NCBI RefSeq assembly: GCF_013283835.1
Contig: NZ_CP054052.1
Location: 1,364,001 to 1,428,000 of the forward strand
Direction: 5' to 3'
Length of the DNA: 64,000 bases
Source of the DNA: Poseidonibacter lekithochrous
GTDB taxonomy: Bacteria; Campylobacterota; Campylobacteria; Campylobacterales; Arcobacteraceae
Each line of letters opens with the position of its first letter. The stretch's first letter is position 1. The position numbers were made by a program, and so were the translations under genes. Under the pieces are notes generated by a model. It was given only the letters and a program-made list of their open reading frames with translations. It was not told the origin of the DNA and searched no databases. Positions 9,364 through 18,187 of the stretch are shown piece by piece.

Positions 9364-10505
9364 TGTAACTCTTTAAATTTTAAATCTTTGTATTCAAAAA
9401 GATAAGTATTATTTAGAAGTTGAGAATTCTCAAACTTCATATATAAGCCATCCAACATTTCTGGGGGAGTTGTTTTTAGAGTATGAAGAAGTTTTTCTCT
9501 TGTCATATCACCTTTTATTCTTGATATTGCATTTACTAATACTTTTGAAGCTAGAAATGCTTCTAGTGAAATAAATCCAAGTTTTTCATTTGGATAATAT
9601 TTTTTCATTAAAGCTTGATACTCTTGAATAACTGGAATTTTAGTATTCAAATAGTTTGGAACAACTTGAGAGAAGATTAGGTTGTTTGAATCTGTTTTCA
9701 TCTTATCAAGTTCACTTATCATTGCATTTGCATCACCAAATGAGATATTACAAAAGATTGTATCTTTCATTGATTCACTCTGTTTTGCTTTTTTGATAAA
9801 TAAGGCGTTTGTTTTATAAGCTCCCACCATTATAATAGCTTCTGGTTTTGCATGTTGTATTTCATTAAAAGCGTGAGTAATTGATAAGGTATTTCTTTTA
9901 TATGAACCCTCAGCACTTAATGAAAGTTTTCTTTTCTCTAATGATTCTAATAAAGATACATAACCTTCTTCTCCATAATCATCATTTTGATAAAAAACGG
10001 CAATTTTACTTAAACCTTTTTTATCATGTAGATAGGATACAAGTTTTTCAACTTCTTGTTTGTATGAACTTCTAAAGTTAATAAAGTTGTCATTCTTTTT
10101 ATTTCTCAAAAATGAAGCACCTGTAAATGCAGCAAAAAAAGGAATGTCTTCATCATATAAAATTGGTAATATATTTTTAACTGTTGGTGTTCCAACTAAT
10201 CCAAATAATGCATAAACCTTGTCAGTAAATATTAACTTATTAATATTATCAATAGTTAATTCTGGTTCATATTTATCATCATAAATCAAAAAATCAATTT
10301 TTTTATCTTTTAACATATTAGTTTCATTTACATAATTAAAATATGAGTTTGCACCAGCAGTTACTGATGAACCCCAACTTTTAATGATACCACTCTTAGG
10401 CAGGGACGTACCTATCTTAATTTGGTTGTTAGAAAAGATTTCATCTTTGAAATAAACGGATATTATAATTAGTATAAATATTAGTATTGGTATTCTTTTT
10501 ATCAT
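9360..10505 (-). CDS. Leu/Ile/Val-type periplasmic binding protein of a sensor operon
   Basis: 381 residues with an N-terminal membrane anchor or signal (about 5-18, then YFKDEIF) and a type-I periplasmic binding fold: KIGTSLPKSGI at the mature start, AVFYQNDDYGEEGYVSLLE, and AIIMVGAYKTNALFIKKAK. No transporter permease or ATPase is present; instead it heads an operon with a histidine kinase and response regulator. It therefore likely acts as a ligand-binding sensor partner rather than a transport component. The ligand is unknown, with an amino acid or small amide the usual range for this family. Expression starts from the divergent region shared with the fdh operon. Confidence 0.83.
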   Translation of the reverse strand: MIKRIPILIFILIIISVYFKDEIFSNNQIKIGTSLPKSGIIKSWGSSVTAGANSYFNYVNETNMLKDKKIDFLIYDDKYEPELTIDNINKLIFTDKVYALFGLVGTPTVKNILPILYDEDIPFFAAFTGASFLRNKKNDNFINFRSSYKQEVEKLVSYLHDKKGLSKIAVFYQNDDYGEEGYVSLLESLEKRKLSLSAEGSYKRNTLSITHAFNEIQHAKPEAIIMVGAYKTNALFIKKAKQSESMKDTIFCNISFGDANAMISELDKMKTDSNNLIFSQVVPNYLNTKIPVIQEYQALMKKYYPNEKLGFISLEAFLASKVLVNAISRIKGDMTREKLLHTLKTTPPEMLDGLYMKFENSQLLNNTYLFEYKDLKFKELQ

Positions 10506-10607
10506 ACTAGATTTTACACAAATCTGGACAAGAAAAAGCTTTAATTTATAACATCAATAATAATTATCATAAAAATTAGTGATAATAAGTAACATGCATA
10601 AAATAAA

Positions 10608-10676
10608 AGGTAAAATATATTTTAACATTTAAGTTTAGTTTAAAAATAAGTATATAGAATTAGGTAAAATATATTT
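10608..10676 (+). promoter_or_regulatory. Direct repeats in the fdh operon promoter region
   Basis: AGGTAAAATATATTT occurs at 10608-10622 and exactly again at 10662-10676, 54 bases apart, the second copy ending 20 bases before the first fdh gene. The region lies between two divergent operons, so these may be activator or repressor sites. No regulator is assigned. Confidence 0.4.
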
Positions 10677-10696
10677 GACCAATTAAAGGCATGTTT

Positions 10697-12394
10697 ATGC
10701 AAGAATTTATTTACTATAATCCAAATGGTTTAGACTTTCCCCTAAATGAGGAGATTCTAGTTACTAATAATATAGAAGATGTTAAAGAACAAGACTTTCT
10801 AATCTCTAATACTAGCGATGTAAATGCAGAAGTAAATGCAGATGAGATTGATTTTTATCTAAAAAATACAAAAGACCCAGTAGCAACACAAATTGAAAAT
10901 ATTTATAAACTATACGAAATTGCTGCGAATAAGTATGATTTAGCTCAAGATATTTCATACTCTCAAGAAGTATCAAAACAATTACTTCTTATTACAAACT
11001 CTCAAGACTCATACAATGATTTTTTAGCCTGTATTAACCCTGAAGACTTTGAACTATTCTTTATTAAAGAAGAAATGGTAAAAAGTATTTCAGGAATGAT
11101 TGGTAATTTAAATGTAGTTGTAGATGATGAAGGTAAGGATGTTGATTTAAATGTCTCTCAAATCGTATGGTTTGATGCTAAAAAAGAAGGTATGAAACAA
11201 AGTGGTTGTTTTGATCCTTTAGAGTCATCTATTGAAGAAGTAGTAAGTCAATTAAAAGAAAATATCAACGAATATTCATACAAAAAATTCACTACTTATG
11301 ATAGCTCTATTTGTCAATACCATGAAAGAAGAGAAGAAATCTGTTCTAAATGTGAAGAAGTTTGTCCAACAGTAGCTATTACAAAAGATGACAAAACAAA
11401 AACATTAGGTTTCTCTCAAATTGATTGTCATGGTTGTGGTGGATGTATCTCTGTATGTCCATCAGGTGCTATGGATTATGCTCCATCAAATAGAAATTCT
11501 ATTTATGAAATGAGTAAGTTTTATAAAAACACTCATCCTTTAGTAATTCCAGAAAAAATGAATATGAAAGATTTAAGTGCAGACTTAAAAGAAAATGTTC
11601 TTCCTTTCTCTATTGAGGGTGAGAAATTCTTAGATGAATCTACATTCTTAACTTTACTTCAATTATCTGGTTCACAAGTTATTTTCTATTCTGATTTTAT
11701 TTCAAAAGGTTCTGGTGATGCAATCAGAATTGTAAATGATATTTACCAAAAGAAATATGGAAAAGATGCAATTATTATTGCAATGGATGAAAAAGAATTA
11801 GAAGAAGCATTAAAAACAGTATCTTTTGTTGAAGATACATATTTCAACTTCAATCAAGACGATCTTAGAAAAAGAGAAGTTTTCTCTCATAGATTACAAA
11901 AAATTGTAGGAGATGAAGACTTAGGGCAAGTTCAAACTGGTGAACATGTGCATTACGGACAAGTAAAAGTAAATGAAGACACATGTACTTTATGTCTTGT
12001 TTGTGTGGGTGCATGTAATGTTGATGCCTTACAAGCAGATGCTAGTGATAATACTCTAAGATTAAACCCATCTTTATGTACATCATGTGGATATTGTGAA
12101 GTTTCATGTCCAGAAGCTGATTGTCTTACTATTGAAAAAGATGTAATCAATCTTCAACCAGCATGGTTTAAAGAGAGTGTTTTAGCTCAAGATGAATTAT
12201 TCCCATGTGTTGAATGTGGAGTTGAATTCGCAACTAAAAAATCAGTTGAAAAAATTGCAAAAATGATGGCACCAATCTTCTCTGCAGATCCAGTAAAAGA
12301 GAGATCTCTTTACTGTTGTGCAGATTGTAAACCAAAAATCATGATGCAAAACTACTATGACCAAAAAAATCAAGGAATGACAAATGCAAGATAA
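10697..12394 (+). CDS. Multi-cluster 4Fe-4S ferredoxin-like protein of the fdh operon
   Basis: 565 residues, cytoplasmic (no signal). Two cysteine-rich ferredoxin units lie near residues 217-262 (CSKCEEVCP, CHGCGGCISVCP) and 440-490 (CTLCLVCVGAC, CTSCGYCEVSCP), giving up to four 4Fe-4S clusters. A C-terminal CVEC and CCADC set could bind a further metal. It heads the operon and its stop overlaps the FdhM start. ATG 10691 is only one base after AAAGG, so ATG 10697 is chosen. Such a protein is seen beside fdh genes in related bacteria; it may pass electrons or help assembly, but its role is not established. Confidence 0.72.
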   Translation: MQEFIYYNPNGLDFPLNEEILVTNNIEDVKEQDFLISNTSDVNAEVNADEIDFYLKNTKDPVATQIENIYKLYEIAANKYDLAQDISYSQEVSKQLLLITNSQDSYNDFLACINPEDFELFFIKEEMVKSISGMIGNLNVVVDDEGKDVDLNVSQIVWFDAKKEGMKQSGCFDPLESSIEEVVSQLKENINEYSYKKFTTYDSSICQYHERREEICSKCEEVCPTVAITKDDKTKTLGFSQIDCHGCGGCISVCPSGAMDYAPSNRNSIYEMSKFYKNTHPLVIPEKMNMKDLSADLKENVLPFSIEGEKFLDESTFLTLLQLSGSQVIFYSDFISKGSGDAIRIVNDIYQKKYGKDAIIIAMDEKELEEALKTVSFVEDTYFNFNQDDLRKREVFSHRLQKIVGDEDLGQVQTGEHVHYGQVKVNEDTCTLCLVCVGACNVDALQADASDNTLRLNPSLCTSCGYCEVSCPEADCLTIEKDVINLQPAWFKESVLAQDELFPCVECGVEFATKKSVEKIAKMMAPIFSADPVKERSLYCCADCKPKIMMQNYYDQKNQGMTNAR

Positions 12395-13160
12395 TCAAGC
12401 AGTAAACAAAGCAAGAGCTTTATATTACAACCTTTTTGCAAACTTTTTTGTTTCATCAAAAGAGTTAGGAAACTACTTAGAATTAGTATCTTTAGTAAAA
12501 ATGCTAAAAGAAAACCCACTTGATGCATCATCTGGAAAAGCATTAGAAAATATCTCTACTGCTTTAGACCCAATATCAAATGTAGTTTTATTACAAGAGT
12601 TTGATGATTTATTCCATAATCCAACAACTAAAAAAATTAGACAAACTGCTTCATTTTATGATGAGGGTGTTGAGTCTGGTAAAAAAAGAGTTGAGATGAT
12701 TCAATTTGTTGCTAAAACAAAAATCAGAAGAGATGAAAAAGCATATTTTGAATATGAAGATTCAGTTGGTTTTATTTTTTCACTTATGGCTGAATTAACT
12801 GATTTAGTTGCTCAAGATGAAAAAGAGTATGAAAATACAGTTCATTGTATTTTTGCACAAGTTATAAATGACTTTATTGATGAGTTTGCAAAAGACACTT
12901 ATGAGCATGAAAGTGCAGTAATTTATAAAGACTTAATGGTTGTATTACATTCATTTGTTGCTTTTGAAAGATTATACTTAGAAGTTTCAAAACCAGCAAT
13001 TAAAGAGAGAATCAAAAAAGTAGAATCTTGTGATGCTATTTCTGATGAAGAGATGGAAAGACGTGCAAGAAATAAAGCTATGAAAGCTTTAGGACCAAAA
13101 AATAAACAAGATCAAGATGAGCCAAAAGATATGGCTTATGATGTTGAGGATGAAATTTAG
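12384..13160 (+). CDS. fdhM: TorD-family formate dehydrogenase maturation chaperone
   Basis: 258 residues, all-helical by appearance, with the TorD/DmsD-type central region (LQEFDDLFHNP, then TASFYDEGVESGKKRVEMI). TorD proteins bind twin-arginine signal peptides and hold the molybdoenzyme until its cofactor is inserted. In C. jejuni the gene at this position (Cj1514) was named fdhM and is needed for FdhA. The acidic Asp/Glu-rich C-terminus is a small extension. It overlaps the ferredoxin-like gene by 11 bases and is followed by two strong hairpins before the TAT peptide gene. Confidence 0.82.
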   Translation: MQDNQAVNKARALYYNLFANFFVSSKELGNYLELVSLVKMLKENPLDASSGKALENISTALDPISNVVLLQEFDDLFHNPTTKKIRQTASFYDEGVESGKKRVEMIQFVAKTKIRRDEKAYFEYEDSVGFIFSLMAELTDLVAQDEKEYENTVHCIFAQVINDFIDEFAKDTYEHESAVIYKDLMVVLHSFVAFERLYLEVSKPAIKERIKKVESCDAISDEEMERRARNKAMKALGPKNKQDQDEPKDMAYDVEDEI

Positions 13161-13181
13161 TAAAAGGTTTACCTTTTGCTA

Positions 13182-13229
13182 AAGAGATTTTACAAAGGAA
13201 GTACGTAGCCTTCCTTTGTAAAGTCTCTT
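13182..13229 (+). other. Long RNA hairpin between fdhM and the TAT peptide gene
   Basis: Arms 13182-13201 and 13210-13229 pair over 20 positions with one G-U wobble and an 8-base loop. There is no U-run, so it is probably an RNA stability or processing element setting the ratio of chaperone to enzyme mRNA. Confidence 0.6.
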
Positions 13230-13238
13230 AAATAGTGC

Positions 13239-13265
13239 CTTTTAAAAACTTTTTGTTTTTAAAAG
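13239..13265 (+). other. Second RNA hairpin before the TAT peptide gene
   Basis: CTTTTAAAAAC and GTTTTTAAAAG form a perfect 11-base stem with a TTTTT loop, ten bases after the first hairpin and 26 bases before the Shine-Dalgarno sequence. It could shield the 5' end of the downstream mRNA. Confidence 0.5.
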
Positions 13266-13303
13266 TGTACTTCTGGGGCTTAATTTCTATAAGGAGGTCA
13301 GTC

Positions 13304-13516
13304 ATGCAACAAAGCAGAAGAGAATTCGCTAAGAAAACTGCAATTGTGACTGCTGGTGCGGCTGTTGTTGGCGGTACTAGCGTATTGGCTGCTACTGGTA
13401 ACTCATCTGTTCAAGATGATTCGAATAATGGTGTTGTTGTAGGAAGCTCTAATAAAAAAGAGATTCTATACAAAAAAACTGCGGCTTGGGAAGAATTTTA
13501 CAAGAACGCTAAATAG
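13304..13516 (+). CDS. Formate dehydrogenase region twin-arginine signal peptide protein
   Basis: 70 residues. It opens with a twin-arginine signal (SRREFAKK) and a hydrophobic alanine/valine stretch, then a short polar tail ending AAWEEFYKNAK. This matches the small family described as the formate dehydrogenase region TAT target, always found just before fdhA in this phylum (Cj1513 in C. jejuni). It may be a small exported subunit or assembly partner of FdhA; the function is not known. An upstream frame from 13235 is open, but AAGGAGG at 13291-13297 fixes the start at ATG 13304. Confidence 0.85.
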   Translation: MQQSRREFAKKTAIVTAGAAVVGGTSVLAATGNSSVQDDSNNGVVVGSSNKKEILYKKTAAWEEFYKNAK

Positions 13517-13539
13517 TAAAAAAATAGTAGGAGAAGCAT

Positions 13540-16371
13540 ATGTCTGCAAATTCATATGAAACTCTAAATGCTAAAGTTGGTAGACGGTCATTTATGAAAA
13601 TGGCTGCAGTTGCCACTGCATTTGGAGTTACGTCATCTTTTGCTAGTACTACTGCGACGAGAAAAGCTACTGAGGAAGAGATTAAAAATCCATTCCCTGG
13701 TTCTAAGATGGTTAAATCTATCTGTACAGCTTGTTCTGTTGGTTGTGGTGTAATAGCTGAAGTACAAAATGGCGTTTGGGTAAGACAAGAGGTTGCTCAA
13801 GATCACCCTGTATCACTTGGAGGGCACTGTTGTAAAGGTGCTGACATGATTGATATGGTTAGATCTGAAGTAAGACTTAAACACCCAATGGTTAAAAGAG
13901 GTGGAAAATGGCAAAGAATTTCTTGGGATGAAGCTTTAGATGGAATTGCATCTAAATTAGAATCTTTAAGAAAAGAAGATGGGCCAGATTCAACAATGTT
14001 TTTAGGATCAGCAAAATTTAATACTGAGCAATCGTATTATTTTAGAAAATTTGCTGCAATGTTTGGAACGAATAATATAGATCATCAAGCTAGAATTTGA
14101 CATAGCTCAACAGTTGCCGGGGTGGCAAACACATGGGGTTATGGTGCTATGACAAATTCTCTGGGAGATATCCAGAATTCAAAAGCAATCATTATATTTG
14201 GAGCGAATCCAGCGGTTAATCACCCAGTAGGATTCCAACATTTTTTAAAAGCAAAAGAAAGAAATAATACAAAAATTATCGTAGTAGATCCTAGATTTAC
14301 TAAGACTGCGGCAAAAGCAGATTATTTTGCACAAATTAGACCTGGTACTGATATTCCATTTATGTATGGAATGTTAAATATCATTTTCAAAAACGGATGG
14401 CATGACAAAGGCTTTATCAAAGATAGAGTTTATGGAATGGAAGATGTAATGAAAGAGGCTAAAAATTGGCCAATTGAAAGAGTTGCAGATGTGACTGGTG
14501 TTGATGCGGATTTAATTGTACAAATTACTAAGCATTATGCACAAAATACTCCAGGTACTTTAATCTGGGCTATGGGTCTTACTCAACATACAAATGGTTC
14601 GTCAAACACAAGAATGGCACCAATCTTACAACTTGCTCTTGGAAACATGGGTGTTGCTGGTGGTGGATGTAATATTCTTAGAGGTCATGATAACGTTCAA
14701 GGTGCTACTGATATGTGTTGTTTATCACACACATTACCAGGTTACTATGGATTAAGTGATGGTTCTTGGAAATATTTCGCTAAGTCTTGGGGTGTTGATT
14801 ATGAATGGCTAAAAGGAAGATTTAAAGATCCTTCTTGGATGAACAAAAAAGGATTCACACTTGCTAGATGGTGGGCTGGAGTTCTTGGTGGTAATCCAGG
14901 TGAAGATGCAATTCATAATGCAGGAACTAGATTAAAAGCATTATTCGTAATGGGTAATGGTATTACTTCTACTGCACAAACTAAAAAAGTAAAAGAAGCA
15001 TTAGATAATCTTGATATTGCAGTATTCTGTGATCCTTTCGTAAATGAAGGTGCAATTATTACTGATAAACAAGATGATGTTTATATTTTACCAGCTGGTA
15101 CTCAATTTGAAACTTCAGGTTCAGTTACAGCAACAAATAGATCTGCTCAATGGAGATCTGAAATTATCAAACCAATGTATGAGTCAAAAGCTGACCAAGA
15201 CATTATGTTTGAATTAGCAAAAAGACTTGGATTCTATGACGAATTAACAGCTGGTATGTTAATTAGAGAAAACAAGAAAGAGTACAAATGGCCTGAGGAT
15301 TGTACTGATGAGATTGCAAGAATTATCAAAACAATTGGTTTAACTGGTTGGACTGCGAAAAGACTTAAAGCGCATCAAGAAAACTGGCATATGTTTGATG
15401 AAGTATCTGGAAGAGGATACGGAAAAATGACTGGTGAGTACTATGGTTTACCATGGCCTTGTTGGACAGAAAAACATTCAGGTTCGCCTTTACTATACAA
15501 CATTAACAGATCTGTTAAAGATGGTGGTATGGGATTCAGAAATAGATTTGGTTTAGAGCACGATGGTGAAGATTTACTTGCGGGTAAAGGTTCAGCTCCA
15601 AAAGGTTCTGTAAACAAAGATGGTTATCCTGAAATTACTAGAGATAACATCGAAGAAGTTTTAAAGATCAAGTTAACTGAAGAAGAAAAGAAAAAAATAG
15701 GTAAAAACTGGAAAGTTGATACTTCAAATATTATTGCTGAAAAATGTATGGAACAAGGTATGGCACCTTATGGAAATGCAAAAGCAAGAGCAAAAGTATG
15801 GACATTCGCAGATCCGATTCCTTTACATAGAGAGCCATTACACTCTCCTAGAGCGGATTTAACGAAGAAATATCCAAACTTTGCTGATAAGAAAAACCAT
15901 TATAGAGTTGATACAAGATATATCTCTGAGCAAACTGCACAAGATTGGGCGAAAGACTTCCCTGTTAACTTAGTTACAGGAAGATTAGTAAACATGAATG
16001 GTGCTGGTATGGAAAATAGAGCATCTAAATATCTTGCAAAATTAACTCCAGAAATGTTCTGTGACATTAATCCTGAATTAGCAGGAAGACATGGAATCAG
16101 AGATGGTTCAATGATGTGGATTCATTCACCTCAAGGAACAAAGATTAAAGTGAAAGCTAAATATTCATTTAGTGTATCAGAAGACAGAGTATTCTTACCA
16201 TTCCACTTTGCTGGTGTTATGGAAGGAGAAAGTCTATTACATAAATACCCAGATGGAACTGCACCATATGCAATTGGTGAAAGTGCTAATACTGTTACTA
16301 ACTACGGTTATGACATTGTTACTCAGATTCCTGAAACTAAAGGTGGTTTATGTCGGATAGAAAGAGCGTAG
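13540..16371 (+). CDS. fdhA: Formate dehydrogenase catalytic subunit, selenocysteine-containing
   Basis: 943 residues read through an in-frame TGA at 14098-14100 (residue 187), which is selenocysteine: it sits in the canonical motif HQARI-U-HSSTVAG. It is a periplasmic Mo/W-bis-MGD enzyme oxidising formate to CO2. A twin-arginine signal (GRRSFMK, residues 14-20) leads, then a 4Fe-4S site with C62, C65, C69 and C97 or C98. The C-terminal molydopterin dinucleotide-binding domain (about 805-943, from NLVTGR) is intact. A plain translation splits it into two pieces, but the continuous homology and a hairpin after the TGA show one gene. The start has AGGAG six bases upstream. fdhB follows ten bases later. 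Adjacent TupABC makes tungsten a plausible metal. Confidence 0.95.
14098..14128 (+). promoter_or_regulatory. SECIS-like element of fdhA
   Basis: After TGA 14098-14100, arms TTGCC (14114-14118) and GGCAA (14124-14128) enclose a GGGGT loop. The loop GGT begins 20 bases after the TGA; in E. coli fdhF the corresponding distance is 18. This is where SelB would bind. Confidence 0.75.
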
Positions 16372-16380
16372 GGGAGTAAC

Positions 16381-16995
16381 ATGAGTAATAATAATGTAGA
16401 TTATTCTAGAATGAAATTTTACTGCGATGAAAACAGATGTATTCATTGTGATGGTTGTTCTGTTGCTTGTGCCGAAGCTCACGAGTTACCTGTAGAAATT
16501 AGTAGAAGAAAAGTAATAACAGTAAACGAAGGTAAGCAAGGAATGGAGTTTTCTCTTTCTGTAGCTTGTATGCATTGTACTGATGCACCTTGTGAGCAAG
16601 TATGTCCAGTAGATTGTTTCTATATCAGACAAGACGGAATCGTTTTACATGATAAAGATAAATGTATTGGTTGTTCATATTGTTTATATGCTTGTCCATT
16701 TGGAGCTCCTCAGTTCCCAAGTGACGGTGCATTTGGAACAAAAGGTGTGATGGATAAGTGTACTATGTGTGCTGGTGGACCTGAAGAAACTAACTCTGAA
16801 CATGAGAGAGAGTTATACGGTCAAAACAGAATATCAGAAGGAAAAGTTCCTGTTTGTGCTGCAATGTGTTCTACGAAAGCCTTATTAGTTGGAGACTCTG
16901 AGTCTGTTTCTAATATTTATAGAGAAAGAGTTCTTTCTTTTGGCCATGGAGTACAGTCAATGCCTTACGGATGGGATAAAGCGTATGGAAAATAA
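16381..16995 (+). CDS. fdhB: Formate dehydrogenase iron-sulfur subunit
   Basis: 204 residues with four 4Fe-4S cysteine sets: CIHCDGCSVAC near the start, CMHCTDAPCEQVCP, CIGCSYCLYACP and CTMC with a later CAAMC. This is the electron-transfer subunit linking FdhA to the cytochrome b subunit. It has no own signal peptide, so it presumably crosses the membrane with FdhA by the TAT route. It starts ten bases after fdhA with GGGG upstream, and its last codons overlap the fdhC start. Confidence 0.93.
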   Translation: MSNNNVDYSRMKFYCDENRCIHCDGCSVACAEAHELPVEISRRKVITVNEGKQGMEFSLSVACMHCTDAPCEQVCPVDCFYIRQDGIVLHDKDKCIGCSYCLYACPFGAPQFPSDGAFGTKGVMDKCTMCAGGPEETNSEHERELYGQNRISEGKVPVCAAMCSTKALLVGDSESVSNIYRERVLSFGHGVQSMPYGWDKAYGK

Positions 16996-17944
16996 GAGTT
17001 TTCTTAGCGAGTATAAAGCTTATTTTATAATAGGCTTTATATTTATGCTTCTTACTTATTGGTATTTTTGGTTAGCAACAATTGCTGACATTAGTTATGT
17101 ATATAACTTTTTAATGCAAATGATGCAAGGTAATATATCTGGTAATGTGGTTCCTGTTGATTCTCTAACGAGATATGAACAAATGGAAGTTGCATTATTT
17201 GGTCCAGATTATAATGCTATTGCACCTGAAGTTATTAGAGCATTTGAAGAAAGACAACACTTACTGCCAATAGTATTTACGGTGGAGTTTTTCTTATTCC
17301 TAACAATGTTCATTGTAGCAAAGGGTAGAAAACAAGCTGAGATTACTAGAGAGAATGACAAAGTACAAGTTTACTCTGTTTTTCAAAGATTAGTAATTTT
17401 ACTTAATATAGTAATTATGATTTATTTATTCATTACTGGTTTCTCAATTACATTTGGAAATTGGACTGGTGGTGGTGAACTTGCAAGATTAATGAGAGCA
17501 ACACATGAAATGGTTGGACTTGGATGGATTCCAGTTTGGTTAATCATGACTTTAATTGCTTTTAAAGATCACAAGTTTTTTGTAAGACCAAGTATGAAAC
17601 TTTGGAATAAGATTTTCCTGAGAGGGAAATATCAACACATGGATAGAATCAACTACTATATGTATGTTGCATTTGGTGGAAAATTAGTATTAAGTGGATT
17701 TATCATTTGGTACTTATTCCCTGATGCTTCAACGCATGCAGAGACGATTCAATTCAAAAGATTTATTCTGTTTATTCACTTTATGGGAAGTGCGATTATT
17801 TCGTTCTTTACATTTGAAACAGTTTATTCTTACTTTGTATCTGTTAAAGGATACATTCCTGGAGTTATCACAGGTAAATTACCAGTAGAGTATCTAGAGC
17901 AATTAAGACCAGATGTTCTAGAAGAAGAAGATTTAAGAAAATAA
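16985..17944 (+). CDS. fdhC: Formate dehydrogenase cytochrome b subunit
   Basis: 319 residues. About four to five membrane segments are visible (near residues 14-35, 105-125, 140-165, 180-200, 230-255 and 270-290 as hydrophobic stretches), with histidines in ATHEMVGLGWIPVW and FIHFMGSAIISFFTFETVYSYF typical of the FdnI-type haem b subunit. It anchors FdhAB and passes electrons to menaquinone. A longer open frame reaches back to 16889 inside fdhB, but the ATG overlapping the fdhB stop gives the family-like N-terminus (MENKSFLSEYKAYF). A terminator follows at once. Confidence 0.9.
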   Translation: MENKSFLSEYKAYFIIGFIFMLLTYWYFWLATIADISYVYNFLMQMMQGNISGNVVPVDSLTRYEQMEVALFGPDYNAIAPEVIRAFEERQHLLPIVFTVEFFLFLTMFIVAKGRKQAEITRENDKVQVYSVFQRLVILLNIVIMIYLFITGFSITFGNWTGGGELARLMRATHEMVGLGWIPVWLIMTLIAFKDHKFFVRPSMKLWNKIFLRGKYQHMDRINYYMYVAFGGKLVLSGFIIWYLFPDASTHAETIQFKRFILFIHFMGSAIISFFTFETVYSYFVSVKGYIPGVITGKLPVEYLEQLRPDVLEEEDLRK

Positions 17945-17953
17945 GTTAAGCAA

Positions 17954-17991
17954 AAGTAACTTCGAAAGAAGTTGCTTAGCTTTTCTTTTTT
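17954..17991 (+). terminator. Rho-independent terminator after fdhC
   Basis: AAGTAACTTC and GAAGTTGCTT form a 10-base stem with one G-U pair and a GAAA loop, followed by a T-rich tail to 17991. It separates the structural fdh operon from the fdhD operon. Confidence 0.85.
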
Positions 17992-17999
17992 ATCTATTA

Positions 18000-18018
18000 A
18001 TGTGCAAAATTTGCATAT
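18000..18018. promoter_or_regulatory. Palindromic operator candidate, copy 1
   Basis: ATGTGCAAAATTTGCATAT: TGC and GCA arms around a 7-base AT spacer. It is nearly the same 19-base element as the copy at 18149, with a start-to-start distance of 149 bases. Confidence 0.5.
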
Positions 18019-18148
18019 TAGTTTTTTCTAAGAGTAACTCGTTGCTCTCTTTAGGATTTGTTTCTTTAACTGGAATTTATTTCCAGTGCTAAAAGAAAAT
18101 AAAAAAAGATGTTACCTTAAAAAAATCATAATTTTTTTAAGAATTTAA

Positions 18149-18167
18149 ATATGCAAAATTAGCATAT
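18149..18167. promoter_or_regulatory. Palindromic operator candidate, copy 2
   Basis: ATATGC and GCATAT form perfect arms around a 7-base spacer, 20 bases before the fdhD start. With copy 1 it brackets the presumed fdhD promoter. The ModE-like protein encoded in this operon is a natural candidate to bind it; that is inference. Confidence 0.55.
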
Positions 18168-18187
18168 TAGAAAAGAGAAGAGAAGAT

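Noticed and set aside
13182-13229. Rho-independent terminator splitting the fdh operon
   Set aside because: The stem is strong but has no T-run, and the genes on both sides act together, so an RNA processing role is more likely.
13540-14100. FdhA split into two genes by a frameshift or stop
   Set aside because: The frame stays the same across the TGA, homology is continuous, the residue is the known selenocysteine position and a SECIS-like hairpin follows.
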